Notes: generated by a model from the letters alone, not told the origin. A stretch of 9,588 nt of DNA from Verrucomicrobia bacterium UBA6354 (GCA_002440145.1 DJRS01000095.1:1-9588), one strand, 5' to 3'; positions 1 to 6,704 are shown, numbered from the stretch's first letter. Numbers and translations: made by a program.

Positions 1-393
1 GCGCTGGGGACGGGTTACGCGGCCGCGGCGGCCGTCGGCTCGTGGAAGAAATGCTACGCCGCCAACAAGCCCGCGCCGTTCCTGCTCCTTTCCTTCGTCG
101 GCGCGCCGATCACCCAGACGCTGTACGGGATGATCCTGATGTTCGTCATGCTGGGCATGGTGGGCAAGGTTTCGGCGGGTTCGGGCGTGCCGGTTCTCGT
201 GGCGGGAGTCTTCTCCGGCTTCGCGATCGGCCTTTCGGCGCTCTTCCAGGGGCGTGCGGCGGCGGCGGCCTGCGATGCGCAGTCCGAAACCAACCAGGGC
301 TTCACGAACTACCTCGCGGCGCTCGGCATCGTCGAAACCGTCGCCATTTTCGCGATGGTGTTCTCGCTCATCGCCCTCGGCGCGGTGAAGTAA
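1..393 (+). CDS. ntpK: V-type ATP synthase subunit K (membrane rotor proteolipid), 5'-truncated
   Basis: The reading frame is open from the window edge and gives the last 130 residues; only the N-terminal part of the first helix is missing. It is a double-hairpin proteolipid of the V/A-ATPase rotor ring, which carries the coupling ion across the membrane. Four hydrophobic helices are visible in whole or part. The ion-carrying Glu is in helix 4 (IVETVAIF, codon 334-336). By recall of Enterococcus hirae NtpK, the other side-chain ligands also match: Thr and Gln in the ITQTLYG motif (112-117) and Gln in LFQGRAAA (247-249). The Gln-to-Glu distance is 29 residues in both proteins. That set suggests Na+ rather than H+ coupling, which is an inference. 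The remaining V-ATPase genes should lie upstream of the window. The next gene starts 15 bases later, and its ribosome binding site overlaps this stop codon. Confidence 0.9.
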   Translation, partial: ALGTGYAAAAAVGSWKKCYAANKPAPFLLLSFVGAPITQTLYGMILMFVMLGMVGKVSAGSGVPVLVAGVFSGFAIGLSALFQGRAAAAACDAQSETNQGFTNYLAALGIVETVAIFAMVFSLIALGAVK

Positions 394-408
394 AAGGACG
401 TTTCCCGC

Positions 409-2037
409 GTGAAGCGCGGCGTATTCTGGGCGTTTGCCGCCGTTTTCGCCGCGGCGGCTGGGTGGCTTTTCGCGGGCGCGTGGTCTTTGGATCTCGCGCC
501 GGTCATGCCGGATTGCGCCGTATCGTTTCCGCGAAGGTGGCTGGCGGCGCGCTGGGGGGAGTGGCTCGCGAACGGCAAGTTCGTGCCGGACGATCTGCTC
601 GTCCTCCTCGGCGGACCCTACGTCTGGCAGGAACTGCGGTACGCGGCCGCGCTTTTCGCCGCCGCGGCCGGGCTGGCGTGGTTTCTGCGCGGCCGGGGTC
701 TCTCGCGCCTGTCCGCCTGCGGGGCGGGACTCTTTCTGGCGTTTTCGGGCTATTGGTGCACGCTTTTCAGCGCCGGGCATCTGGGCTGGTTCCGCTGGAT
801 GACGTACGGCGTCTGGGCCTTCGGGCTCGTGGACCGTGCACTCGGGCGGGGCGGGGTCCGTTATTGGCTCCTTCTGGGCGCGTGCCTCGCGTGGGGAAGT
901 TTCTACCAGCCCGACCTCTGGCTCCTATTCACGCTCTTTACCTTTGTCTACTTCCTCTATCGCCTGTACCGGGAGCGGGCGCGCTTTTTGCCGTTCCGCG
1001 CCGGCGGGATGCGCCTCCTCAAGGGCGTCGCGCTCGCGCTCGCGGCGTTCGTTTTGATCGGTCTGCCGAGCTTTCGCTCCGCCTTAGTCAACGATTTGGG
1101 CGGACGCGACGCGCAGATCGCGTCCAGTTCGGCGCCGGCAGCCTCCGGGGACGAGGCGCGGGCGCGGTGGATTTTCGTCACGAACTGGTCCCTGCCACCG
1201 GAAGACACTCTGGAACTCGTCGTGCCGCGCGTGCAGGGCGATACGAGCTGTCCGCTCACGCTCGCCATCAACGGCGCGGCGAAGGGGACGCGTCCGTATA
1301 CGGGACGGTTGGGGCGTCCGGACGGGGCGCCCGGCGGCAATTACCGCCAGCACGCGCTGTATGCGGGGGCGGTGACCTGCGCGCTCGCCCTTTTGGCGCT
1401 CGTCGCCGCGTGCGGGCGGGGTAGGTTGCGCGCCTGTGCCCTGTCGCGTGCGGACATCTTCTTTTTCGCCGCGTGCGCGTTCGTCTTCTGGCTGTTTGCG
1501 CTCGGACGCTACTGTGCGCCGGTCTACCGGCTCGTCTACGCCCTGCCGTTCGGCGACTATCTGCGCGCCCCGGTCAAGTGGCTTCATCTGACGGAGTTCG
1601 CCCTCGCCGTCCTCGCCGGCTATGGACTTGAGGCGTTGCGGCGGCTTTTGGCGCGCACGTCTCTCGCGCCAAGCGTGCAAACCGCCGCGCTCGTCCTCCT
1701 CATCCTTATAGGGACCTTCGACCTCGTGCGCGTGGACGCCCTCTATTGCGCCCCCCGCCGGGCGGACGCCCAACTGCAGTTCGCCGACATACAAGCCTTG
1801 CGCAACCCGTCCGTTCAGGACCAGATGCGCCGGGCGCGGATGCGTGTTTTGGGGTACTATGGCGCCGCGGCGCTTGTGGAAGTTCCCCAGCCGCGCGAAA
1901 ACGGTCCCGCAGACGTCCCCGCCCCCGTACCGGGCGTGCTCGTCTGGGGCATCCTTTCCGTCCTCGCGGACCTGCTTCTGGCGGGGTGGCTCGTGGGGGA
2001 TTTTCTCCTGCGCAAGAGGAAAACAGGGCAAAAATGA
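409..2037 (+). CDS. YfhO-like polytopic membrane protein (GT-C-type, function unproven)
   Basis: This 542-residue integral membrane protein starts at GTG; AAAAGGA (392-398) is placed 10 bases upstream as a ribosome binding site. About ten hydrophobic segments are visible (for example residues 5-23, 78-93, 105-121, 152-186, 204-219, 318-334, 350-366, 394-406, 425-440 and 508-530). An extracytoplasmic loop at about 235-316 carries NWSLPPEDTLELVVP (259-273) and YTGRLG (297-302), and LPFGDYLRAPVKWL (379-392) follows. These match the pattern I recall for the YfhO family: a Trp-Ser-Leu-Pro-Pro loop and a Leu-Pro...Arg-x-Pro stretch. YfhO proteins are thought to move sugars or modify cell-envelope polymers. 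This one is shorter than typical YfhO proteins (about 800 residues or more) and has little C-terminal soluble region. Its stop overlaps the ACP start, so the two are translationally coupled. Substrate and reaction are unknown. Confidence 0.75.
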   Translation: MKRGVFWAFAAVFAAAAGWLFAGAWSLDLAPVMPDCAVSFPRRWLAARWGEWLANGKFVPDDLLVLLGGPYVWQELRYAAALFAAAAGLAWFLRGRGLSRLSACGAGLFLAFSGYWCTLFSAGHLGWFRWMTYGVWAFGLVDRALGRGGVRYWLLLGACLAWGSFYQPDLWLLFTLFTFVYFLYRLYRERARFLPFRAGGMRLLKGVALALAAFVLIGLPSFRSALVNDLGGRDAQIASSSAPAASGDEARARWIFVTNWSLPPEDTLELVVPRVQGDTSCPLTLAINGAAKGTRPYTGRLGRPDGAPGGNYRQHALYAGAVTCALALLALVAACGRGRLRACALSRADIFFFAACAFVFWLFALGRYCAPVYRLVYALPFGDYLRAPVKWLHLTEFALAVLAGYGLEALRRLLARTSLAPSVQTAALVLLILIGTFDLVRVDALYCAPRRADAQLQFADIQALRNPSVQDQMRRARMRVLGYYGAAALVEVPQPRENGPADVPAPVPGVLVWGILSVLADLLLAGWLVGDFLLRKRKTGQK

Positions 2038-2246
2038 ACGAAGAAGCCTTTTTTGCCCTTGCCGCGCAGGTTTTTGACGTGCCGCGCGAGACGTTGACGC
2101 GCGAGACGGCGTACGCGTCCATCCCGCAATGGGACAGCGTCAACCACCTGCGGCTCGTGATGGAGGCGGAAGCGGCGTTTGGCGTGCATTATCCGCTCGC
2201 GCGCATTCCGCGCCTCAAGACGCTCGCCGATTTCCTGAATCCCTAA
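2034..2246 (+). CDS. Acyl carrier protein-like protein
   Basis: A 70-residue protein with the acyl carrier fold pattern: an N-terminal helix, then WDSVNHLRLVMEAEAAFGV (residues 33-51), in which Ser35 of the Asp-Ser-Val motif is the expected 4'-phosphopantetheine attachment site, then LKTLADFL (61-68) as the final helix. Length matches free-standing ACPs (70-80 residues). The start ATG overlaps the stop of the preceding membrane protein (ATGA at 2034-2037), so translation is coupled. The Trp before Asp-Ser and the lack of fatty-acid synthesis neighbours argue against the housekeeping AcpP. ACPs of this type often serve dedicated acyl transfer or amino-acyl loading in polymer or secondary metabolite pathways. 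Here it may supply an acyl group to an envelope polymer handled by the YfhO-like protein, which is inference. Confidence 0.85.
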   Translation: MNEEAFFALAAQVFDVPRETLTRETAYASIPQWDSVNHLRLVMEAEAAFGVHYPLARIPRLKTLADFLNP

Positions 2247-2308
2247 GACGGGGGCGGAGGCTTCCGTACCGCCCGTCAGAGACCTTTGCCGCGTCGGTCT
2301 CTGGCTTT
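2247..2308 (+). terminator. Two consecutive stem-loops after the ACP gene, possible terminator
   Basis: The first stem-loop begins right after the TAA: GACGGG (2247-2252) pairs with CCCGTC (2272-2277), extended by CGG/CCG around a two-base bulge. The second has a perfect 8-bp stem, CAGAGACC (2277-2284) with GGTCTCTG (2296-2303), and an 11-base loop; only three Ts follow (2306-2308). The stems share base 2277, so they nearly stack. The short T tract makes intrinsic termination uncertain, but the position at the end of a transcription unit fits. Confidence 0.45.
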
Positions 2309-2380
2309 CACCTCCTCCTGCAACGACTCGAGAAACCTGCCCCTTCGACCTGCATTGTCTCCGTCTAGGGCCTAAAATGC

Positions 2381-2529
2381 AAAACACTATGTCTTTCATA
2401 TGAAAACACTATGCATTCTGAAGCAAAACACTATGTCTTTTGCCATAAAACACCATGTGTTTTGACACAAAACACCATGTCAATTATATTAAAATACCAT
2501 GTATTTTATAATGAAACACATGGTGTTAT
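2381..2529. repeat. Seven tandem 17-bp dyads on an exact 22-bp period
   Basis: Units start at 2381, 2403, 2425, 2447, 2469, 2491 and 2513, each 17 bp followed by a 5-base gap. The consensus is AAAACAC-YAT-GTGTTTT, two 7-bp arms around 3 bases. Unit 4 (2447-2463) is a perfect dyad. Unit 6 (2491-2507) is also perfect but reads AAAATAC-CAT-GTATTTT, so a C-G pair has become T-A on both arms. Unit 3 has one arm mismatch, unit 1 has two, and units 2 and 5 have several, all in the right arm. Unit 7 has the centre reversed (ATG instead of CAT) with a 5-bp core stem. The array starts and stops sharply and is an AT-rich island. It resembles a multi-site operator or an iteron set; the binding protein is unknown. 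Confidence 0.9.
2462..2490 (+). promoter_or_regulatory. Promoter P1 inside the dyad array
   Basis: TTGACA (2462-2467) is followed after exactly 17 bases by TATATT (2485-2490), close to the sigma-70 consensus. The -35 lies almost wholly in the 5-base gap between dyads 4 and 5, and the -10 in the gap between dyads 5 and 6; dyad 5 fills the spacer and dyad 6 covers the predicted start (about 2497). A protein bound to the dyads would block polymerase. It points toward the HU-like gene about 160 bases downstream. Confidence 0.55.
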
Positions 2530-2539
2530 ATTTTTTCGG

Positions 2540-2568
2540 TTGCACGGCAGCAGGTTTTATGGTAGACT
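2540..2568 (+). promoter_or_regulatory. Promoter P2 of the HU-like gene
   Basis: TTGCAC (2540-2545), a 17-base spacer, and TAGACT (2563-2568) preceded by TGG (2560-2562), an extended -10. The predicted start is near 2575, giving a leader of about 85 bases. It lies 11 bases beyond the last dyad, so proteins bound to the array would sit directly upstream of its -35. Confidence 0.6.
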
Positions 2569-2574
2569 ATGAGA

Positions 2575-2659
2575 CCTTGAAACCGTCCGGCGGAGAGGCT
2601 GAAGGTCAGTGGCAAATGGGGCGAATGTCGGAGACGGACGGCAGGAAAGGCGGAGAGAG
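2575..2659 (+). promoter_or_regulatory. Structured 5' leader and ribosome binding site of the HU-like gene
   Basis: CCGTCCG (2583-2589) is a perfect inverted repeat of CGGACGG (2635-2641), which would close a 45-base purine-rich loop just before the ribosome binding region (AGGAAAGG at 2643-2650 and GGAG at 2652-2655). I do not recognise a known riboswitch. The arrangement could modulate translation or may be chance. Confidence 0.3.
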
Positions 2660-3403
2660 ATGAACAAAAAGTATCTGACGTACGATACGGTGCCGTGCCG
2701 GGGTCCGGGGAATCCCGGCGGCTACCGGCTGCAATTGCGGCAGGAGCCTGCGCTGGCGGAGAACAGCGCCTACCGGGAGGCGGTCCAGAGCCTTTCGCTC
2801 AATCTGAGCGAGAAGACGGTCGCGTTTCTGGTCGAAGCGGTCCTGCAGTCGTTCGCCGAGAAGGTGGCGAAGGATGGCGTGCCGCGGCGCATCGGCAATC
2901 TGATCAAGTTCGCGCCGGCCTTGCGCGGCAAGGTGGAGGGCGTGGACAGTCCCTTCGACCCCAAAACCGTGAGGACGTCCGTCACCGTGACGCCGTTGAA
3001 GGGGCTGTCGCGCACGTTGGACGCGGCGAGCCTGGCCTTCGTCAACAGCCGACCCGAGGCGCGCATCACGATCAAGAACTTCCAGTCCATCCCGCGAAAG
3101 ACGGGCGGGAACGGCACCGTGGTGCGCGGACGGACGATTTCCGCGTTCGGGCGGAACCTGATTCTGCGCGAGGAGCTGGGGGATTGCGCCGAGGTTTCGT
3201 GGTGCGCGCCGGACGGGAGCGTCCGGACGTCCGCGCTGGAGGTGTGCACGACGGACTACTTCTGCACGGAATTCGCGTGGCCCGCGGCGCTTCAGGACGT
3301 GCCGGAGGGGACGAAACTGACGTTCGATCTGACCCTGCGCGGCGGGGTGAAAGACGCCACGCCGCGGCGGAAGCGCATCGTCTGCACGTTGCGCGACGCC
3401 TGA
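2660..3403 (+). CDS. HU-like DNA-binding protein with C-terminal Ig-like (DUF4469-type) domain
   Basis: This 247-residue protein has an HU/IHF-like region at about residues 35-125 and a second domain at about 150-247. The first includes helices around SEKTVAFLVEAVLQSFAEKV, the IGNLIKFAP strand (78-86), and a VRTSVTVTPLKGLSR stretch where HU proteins carry the DNA-contacting arm. The second begins GTVVRGRTISAFGRNL (152-167) and ends with VPEGTKLTFDLTLRGG (214-229), similar to the Ig-like DUF4469 domain that follows HU-like modules in some Bacteroidetes and Verrucomicrobiota proteins. It is likely cytoplasmic and nucleoid-associated. The ATG at 2660 is chosen because it has strong purine-rich ribosome binding signals; a GTG at 2609 in the same frame has none and lies inside the leader. 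It has two upstream promoters and the dyad array, so autoregulation through those sites is an attractive inference. The family assignment is from recall of pattern only. Confidence 0.7.
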   Translation: MNKKYLTYDTVPCRGPGNPGGYRLQLRQEPALAENSAYREAVQSLSLNLSEKTVAFLVEAVLQSFAEKVAKDGVPRRIGNLIKFAPALRGKVEGVDSPFDPKTVRTSVTVTPLKGLSRTLDAASLAFVNSRPEARITIKNFQSIPRKTGGNGTVVRGRTISAFGRNLILREELGDCAEVSWCAPDGSVRTSALEVCTTDYFCTEFAWPAALQDVPEGTKLTFDLTLRGGVKDATPRRKRIVCTLRDA

Positions 3404-3429
3404 CCGCCCCGGCCGGGCGGCTGTCTTTC
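3404..3429 (+). terminator. GC-rich hairpin after the HU-like gene
   Basis: A perfect 6-bp stem, CCGCCC (3404-3409) with GGGCGG (3415-3420), starts at the base after the stop codon and is followed by CTGTCTTTC, which is T-rich but not a clean T tract. It separates the HU-like gene from the ABC-F promoter and may act as a weak intrinsic terminator. Confidence 0.45.
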
Positions 3430-3440
3430 AATCCGATATT

Positions 3441-3449
3441 TGGTATAAT
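3441..3449 (+). promoter_or_regulatory. Extended -10 promoter of the ABC-F gene
   Basis: TGG followed by a perfect TATAAT (3444-3449). The -35 position at 17 bases (3421-3426, CTGTCT) is poor, so the extended -10 probably compensates. The predicted start is near 3456, giving a leader of about 33 bases that contains GAGGAA (3481-3486) two bases before the ATG. Confidence 0.6.
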
Positions 3450-3488
3450 ATAGGAAGAAAGAGGTTTGGCAGATACAGCAGAGGAACT

Positions 3489-5447
3489 ATGCTCGATTTT
3501 CGGAACATATCCGTCCATTATGGACATCAGGACGTTTTGACGGGGGTCACCTTTCGTGTGAACAAAGGCGACCGCGTGGGGATCGTGGGCCCGAACGGGA
3601 GCGGCAAGTCGACGCTTTTCAAGATCATTCTGGGGGAACTTTCGACGGACTCGGGCGAACTCGTCGTCGAGCAGAATCCGCGCATCGGCTGGACGCGGCA
3701 GAATCCGGCCCCCGACACGCCCGGTCAGACGCTTTTGGACTACTCGCTCAAGGGCATCCCGGGTCTTTCCGAGATGGAGTCGGAGATGGCGGCGCTCGAG
3801 GCGGACCTCGCGGACCCGGCGAAGCTGAAGCGCTACGGCGAACTCCAGACGAAATTCGAGCACCTGGGCGGATACGACATCGAAACGCGCGTCAAAATCG
3901 CCCTGGGCGGCCTCGGCTTCACGACGGAAGACTTCCAAAAGCCGTTCATGAGCTTCTCGGGCGGCTGGCGCATGCGCGCCGAGCTTTCGCGCGTCCTCGC
4001 TTCGCGTCCGGACCTGCTTCTCCTGGACGAGCCGTCGAACTACCTCGACCTGCCCGCCGTGGAGTGGCTGCAGAAGTTCCTGAAGGCGTACGAAGGCACG
4101 CTCCTGTTGATTTCGCACGATCGCTACCTCCTGCGCACGCTGACCTCCATCACGGTCGAAGTGGATGCCGGCACGGTGACGCGCTACGAGGGCGGTCTGG
4201 ACTACTACCTCGAAGAGCGCGAGGTCCGCTACCGCCATCTCAAGGCGGCCAAGGAGAACCAGGACCGCCACCGCGAACAGCTGCAGCGGTTCGTGGACCG
4301 CTTCCGCGCCCAGGCGACGAAGGCCGCCCAGGCGCAATCACGGCAGAAACTCATCGACAAGCTGGATGAGGAGCGCATCGTCCTGCCCAAGCGCTACACC
4401 CAGTCGGGGCGCCTGCGGCTGGCGGAGCCGCCGCCGAGCGGGCTGGAGATGTTCCGCTGCGAGCATCTGTGCTTTTCGTACGACGGGAAGAAGAAGGTGC
4501 TGGACGATATCGGCTTTCAGATCGTCCGCGGCGACAAGGTGGCGCTCATCGGCTACAACGGGCTGGGCAAGACGACGCTCATGCGCATCATCGCCGGCAC
4601 GCGGCAGCCGACGGGCGGGCTGGCGGTTTTGGGGCACAACGTGATACCCGGCTATCTGAGCCAGGAATTCGCCGAGACGATTCCGCCGGACGTGTCGGTC
4701 TACCGCAACGCCAAGAACGCGATTCCGCCGGGGATGAACGAGAAGAACTTTCGCAATCTGGTGGGCGCGTTCGGGTTCGACGAGAATGACGTGGAGAAGC
4801 CGGCCGGGGTGCTCTCGGGCGGAGAGAAGATCCGCCTCGCGTTCCTGCGTCTCTATCTGTCCGCGCCGAACTTCCTCTTGCTGGACGAACCGACGACGCA
4901 CTTGGACCTGGATGGACGCCGCCTCTTGCAGGAAGCTTTGCAGAAGTACACCGGCACGGTGCTGCTCGTCTCGCACGACATCGACTTCGTGCGGGCGACG
5001 GCGACGAGCATCCTCGAAATCACCCGGGACGGCATCCGCAAGTACCCGGGCGGATACGACTACTATCTCGAAAAGAAGGCGGAATCGGACGGGGTGGGTC
5101 CGAAAACGGCCGAAAACCGTCCGACTCCCCCGAAAGCGGAAACCGCGGCGGAAAGCGCCGCGCCCGGGCTTTCGCCGAAGGAATTGCGGAAGCGCCGCGC
5201 GGAGGAACGCGCCAAGACCGCGCCGAGGATGCGCGAACTCAAAAAGCGCGTCGAGACGGCGGAGAAGAAGGTGGACGAACTCCAGAAGGCTCTCGATGCG
5301 GCCAGCGCGGAGCTGTTCAACCCCACCCCGACGACAGACTTCGCCGAGGCCAACCGCAAGGTCCGCACGCTCCAGTACGAGATCGACCGCTACACGGCGG
5401 ACTGGGAAGCCGCGGCGGGCGAACTGGAGAAGCTCTCCCGGGATTAG
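3489..5447 (+). CDS. ABC-F family ATPase (ribosome-associated translation factor type)
   Basis: A 652-residue soluble protein with two ABC ATPase domains in one chain and no membrane segments. Domain 1 has Walker A GPNGSGKST (34-42), signature FSGGW (156-160), Walker B with DEP (180-182) and switch His210. Domain 2 has Walker A GYNGLGKTT (355-363), signature LSGGE (442-446), Walker B with DEP (466-468) and switch His496. Between them lies the charged inter-domain linker (about 240-310, containing RFRAQATKAAQAQSRQK), the hallmark of ABC-F proteins, which reaches toward the peptidyl-tRNA site. After a Pro/Ala-rich hinge (535-562) comes a coiled-coil C-terminus (565-650), as in the Uup/YheS-like branch. 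Such proteins bind the ribosomal E site, rescue stalled translation or protect against ribosome-targeting antibiotics; nothing here identifies a resistance role. It appears to be a single-gene unit with its own promoter. Confidence 0.93.
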   Translation: MLDFRNISVHYGHQDVLTGVTFRVNKGDRVGIVGPNGSGKSTLFKIILGELSTDSGELVVEQNPRIGWTRQNPAPDTPGQTLLDYSLKGIPGLSEMESEMAALEADLADPAKLKRYGELQTKFEHLGGYDIETRVKIALGGLGFTTEDFQKPFMSFSGGWRMRAELSRVLASRPDLLLLDEPSNYLDLPAVEWLQKFLKAYEGTLLLISHDRYLLRTLTSITVEVDAGTVTRYEGGLDYYLEEREVRYRHLKAAKENQDRHREQLQRFVDRFRAQATKAAQAQSRQKLIDKLDEERIVLPKRYTQSGRLRLAEPPPSGLEMFRCEHLCFSYDGKKKVLDDIGFQIVRGDKVALIGYNGLGKTTLMRIIAGTRQPTGGLAVLGHNVIPGYLSQEFAETIPPDVSVYRNAKNAIPPGMNEKNFRNLVGAFGFDENDVEKPAGVLSGGEKIRLAFLRLYLSAPNFLLLDEPTTHLDLDGRRLLQEALQKYTGTVLLVSHDIDFVRATATSILEITRDGIRKYPGGYDYYLEKKAESDGVGPKTAENRPTPPKAETAAESAAPGLSPKELRKRRAEERAKTAPRMRELKKRVETAEKKVDELQKALDAASAELFNPTPTTDFAEANRKVRTLQYEIDRYTADWEAAAGELEKLSRD

Positions 5448-5517
5448 GGCGCGCTCTTCTCCGTGCGACGGCAGGGCCCCGCGTCCGCCGGGGGAAGGGC
5501 GCGGGAAACCGCCGCGT

Positions 5518-5546
5518 TTGCAATCTCCGCTTAAAAATGGTAGAAT
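5518..5546 (+). promoter_or_regulatory. Promoter of the mutarotase gene, positioned for a leaderless mRNA
   Basis: TTGCAA (5518-5523), a 17-base spacer, and TAGAAT (5541-5546) preceded by TGG. Only six bases lie between the -10 and the ATG at 5553, so the usual start point, about seven bases past the -10, is the A of the ATG. No Shine-Dalgarno sequence is present. The interval 5448-5517 holds a 5-bp GC hairpin (5477-5493) without a T tract and nothing else I recognise. Confidence 0.75.
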
Positions 5547-5552
5547 ATTTGC

Positions 5553-6704
5553 ATGAATAGAAAATCGACTTCTGCTGTTGTGGCCGCGGCGTGTCTGGCG
5601 GCTTCGTGTGTACAGGCTGCGGTTACGGTCTCGGGACCGAAACCCTTCGGCAAGCTGTCCGATGGACGCGAGACGCATATTTGGCGCATCGACAGCGGCA
5701 ACGGGCTGATCCTCGACGTGTCGGACTACGGCGGGCGCCTGGTGCGCGCCTATGCGCCCGACCGCTACGGCAACCTCGCGGACGTGACGCTGGGCTGGAA
5801 CACCGCCGCGGAATACGAGGCGAACGGCTTCTCGATGGGCACGCTCGTCGGGCGCTACGCCAATCGCATCGCCAACGGCCGGTTCACGCTGGACGGCACG
5901 GTCTTCCAGCTCGCCGTGAACGAGGCGAAAGCCAAGCGCCACTGCAATCTGCACGGCGGACCGAAGGGGTGGGACGCGCAGATCTGGAAGGTCCAGCCCT
6001 ACTTCGCCGAGCAGGAGGCGGGTCTCGTGCTGGCCTACATCTCCCCGGACGGCGACAGCGCTTTCCCCGGCACGGTGACGGCGACCATCACCTATCGCGT
6101 CACGGCGGACAACCGCTGGATCATCGACTACGAGGCGACGACCGACAGACCCACCGTCATCAATCTCACCCACCACTCCTACTGGAACCTGGCGGGCGAA
6201 GCGAGCGGCGACGTGCGCAAGCAGGAGATCCAGATCTTCGCCGACGCCTATACGCAGACGGACGAGGGACTCATCCCGACAAAGAACGCCCCCGTCGAAG
6301 GGACGGGCATGGACTTCCGGCAAATGCGGCCGATCGACGCGCGGGCCAGCCTCATGGCGGCGGAAAAGGCGTTCGCGCCCATGGACAACTGGTACGACCA
6401 CAACTTCGTGCTGCGCGGCAAGACGGGCGAGATGCATCCGGCGGCGACGCTCTACGATCCCGTCTCCGGGCGTGTGCTGGAGATCCAGACGACCGAGCCG
6501 TGCATGCAGATGTACGGGGCGCAGAACATGACGTCCGACCTGCCGGCCAAGGCGGCGGGGAAGAATCTGTGTCCGTTCGCCGGCGTCGCGCTCGAGACGC
6601 AGCACTACCCCGACTCGCCCAACCACCCGGAATTTCCCTCGACCGTGCTGCGCCCGGGCGAGACGTTCAAGAGCCGCACCCAGTACCGCTTCACCGCGCG
6701 CTGA
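5553..6704 (+). CDS. galM: Exported aldose 1-epimerase (galactose mutarotase)
   Basis: A 383-residue GalM-family protein that interconverts alpha and beta anomers of aldoses such as glucose and galactose. The family's key residues are present: RYANRIANGRF (101-111), NLHGG with His134, LTHHSYWNLAG with His208, YDHNF with Asp282, and the catalytic base Glu348 in VALETQHYP. By family knowledge the two His residues bind or protonate the ring oxygen and Glu abstracts the anomeric proton. Residues 1-23 form a signal peptide (basic start, Ala-rich core), so it acts outside the cytoplasm, presumably on sugars released by polysaccharide breakdown. The core ends in LAASC, leaving open a lipoprotein with Cys19 as the anchor versus ordinary cleavage near VQA. 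Translation appears leaderless. The gene stands alone, without Leloir pathway neighbours. Confidence 0.93.
   Translation: MNRKSTSAVVAAACLAASCVQAAVTVSGPKPFGKLSDGRETHIWRIDSGNGLILDVSDYGGRLVRAYAPDRYGNLADVTLGWNTAAEYEANGFSMGTLVGRYANRIANGRFTLDGTVFQLAVNEAKAKRHCNLHGGPKGWDAQIWKVQPYFAEQEAGLVLAYISPDGDSAFPGTVTATITYRVTADNRWIIDYEATTDRPTVINLTHHSYWNLAGEASGDVRKQEIQIFADAYTQTDEGLIPTKNAPVEGTGMDFRQMRPIDARASLMAAEKAFAPMDNWYDHNFVLRGKTGEMHPAATLYDPVSGRVLEIQTTEPCMQMYGAQNMTSDLPAKAAGKNLCPFAGVALETQHYPDSPNHPEFPSTVLRPGETFKSRTQYRFTAR

Noticed and set aside
42..1424. A 460-residue plus-strand open frame
   Set aside because: It is an Arg/Gly-rich shadow overlapping the V-ATPase K and YfhO-like genes in another frame; GC-rich codons suppress stops.
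2507..2512. A third promoter using TATAAT between dyads 6 and 7
   Set aside because: The -35 position at 17 bases (2484-2489, TTATAT) is poor and there is no extended -10; the match is likely from the AT-rich gap.
2381..2529. CRISPR array
   Set aside because: The repeated unit is a 17-bp dyad with 5-base gaps (or an 11-base core with 11-base gaps), far too short for CRISPR repeats and spacers, and no cas gene is present.
2609..2659. Upstream GTG start adding 17 residues to the HU-like protein
   Set aside because: It has no ribosome binding site, and the added residues come from the leader with its inverted repeat; the ATG at 2660 has strong signals.
5477..5493. Terminator after the ABC-F gene
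   Set aside because: A CCCCG/CGGGG hairpin exists but has no T tract, so termination there is unsupported.
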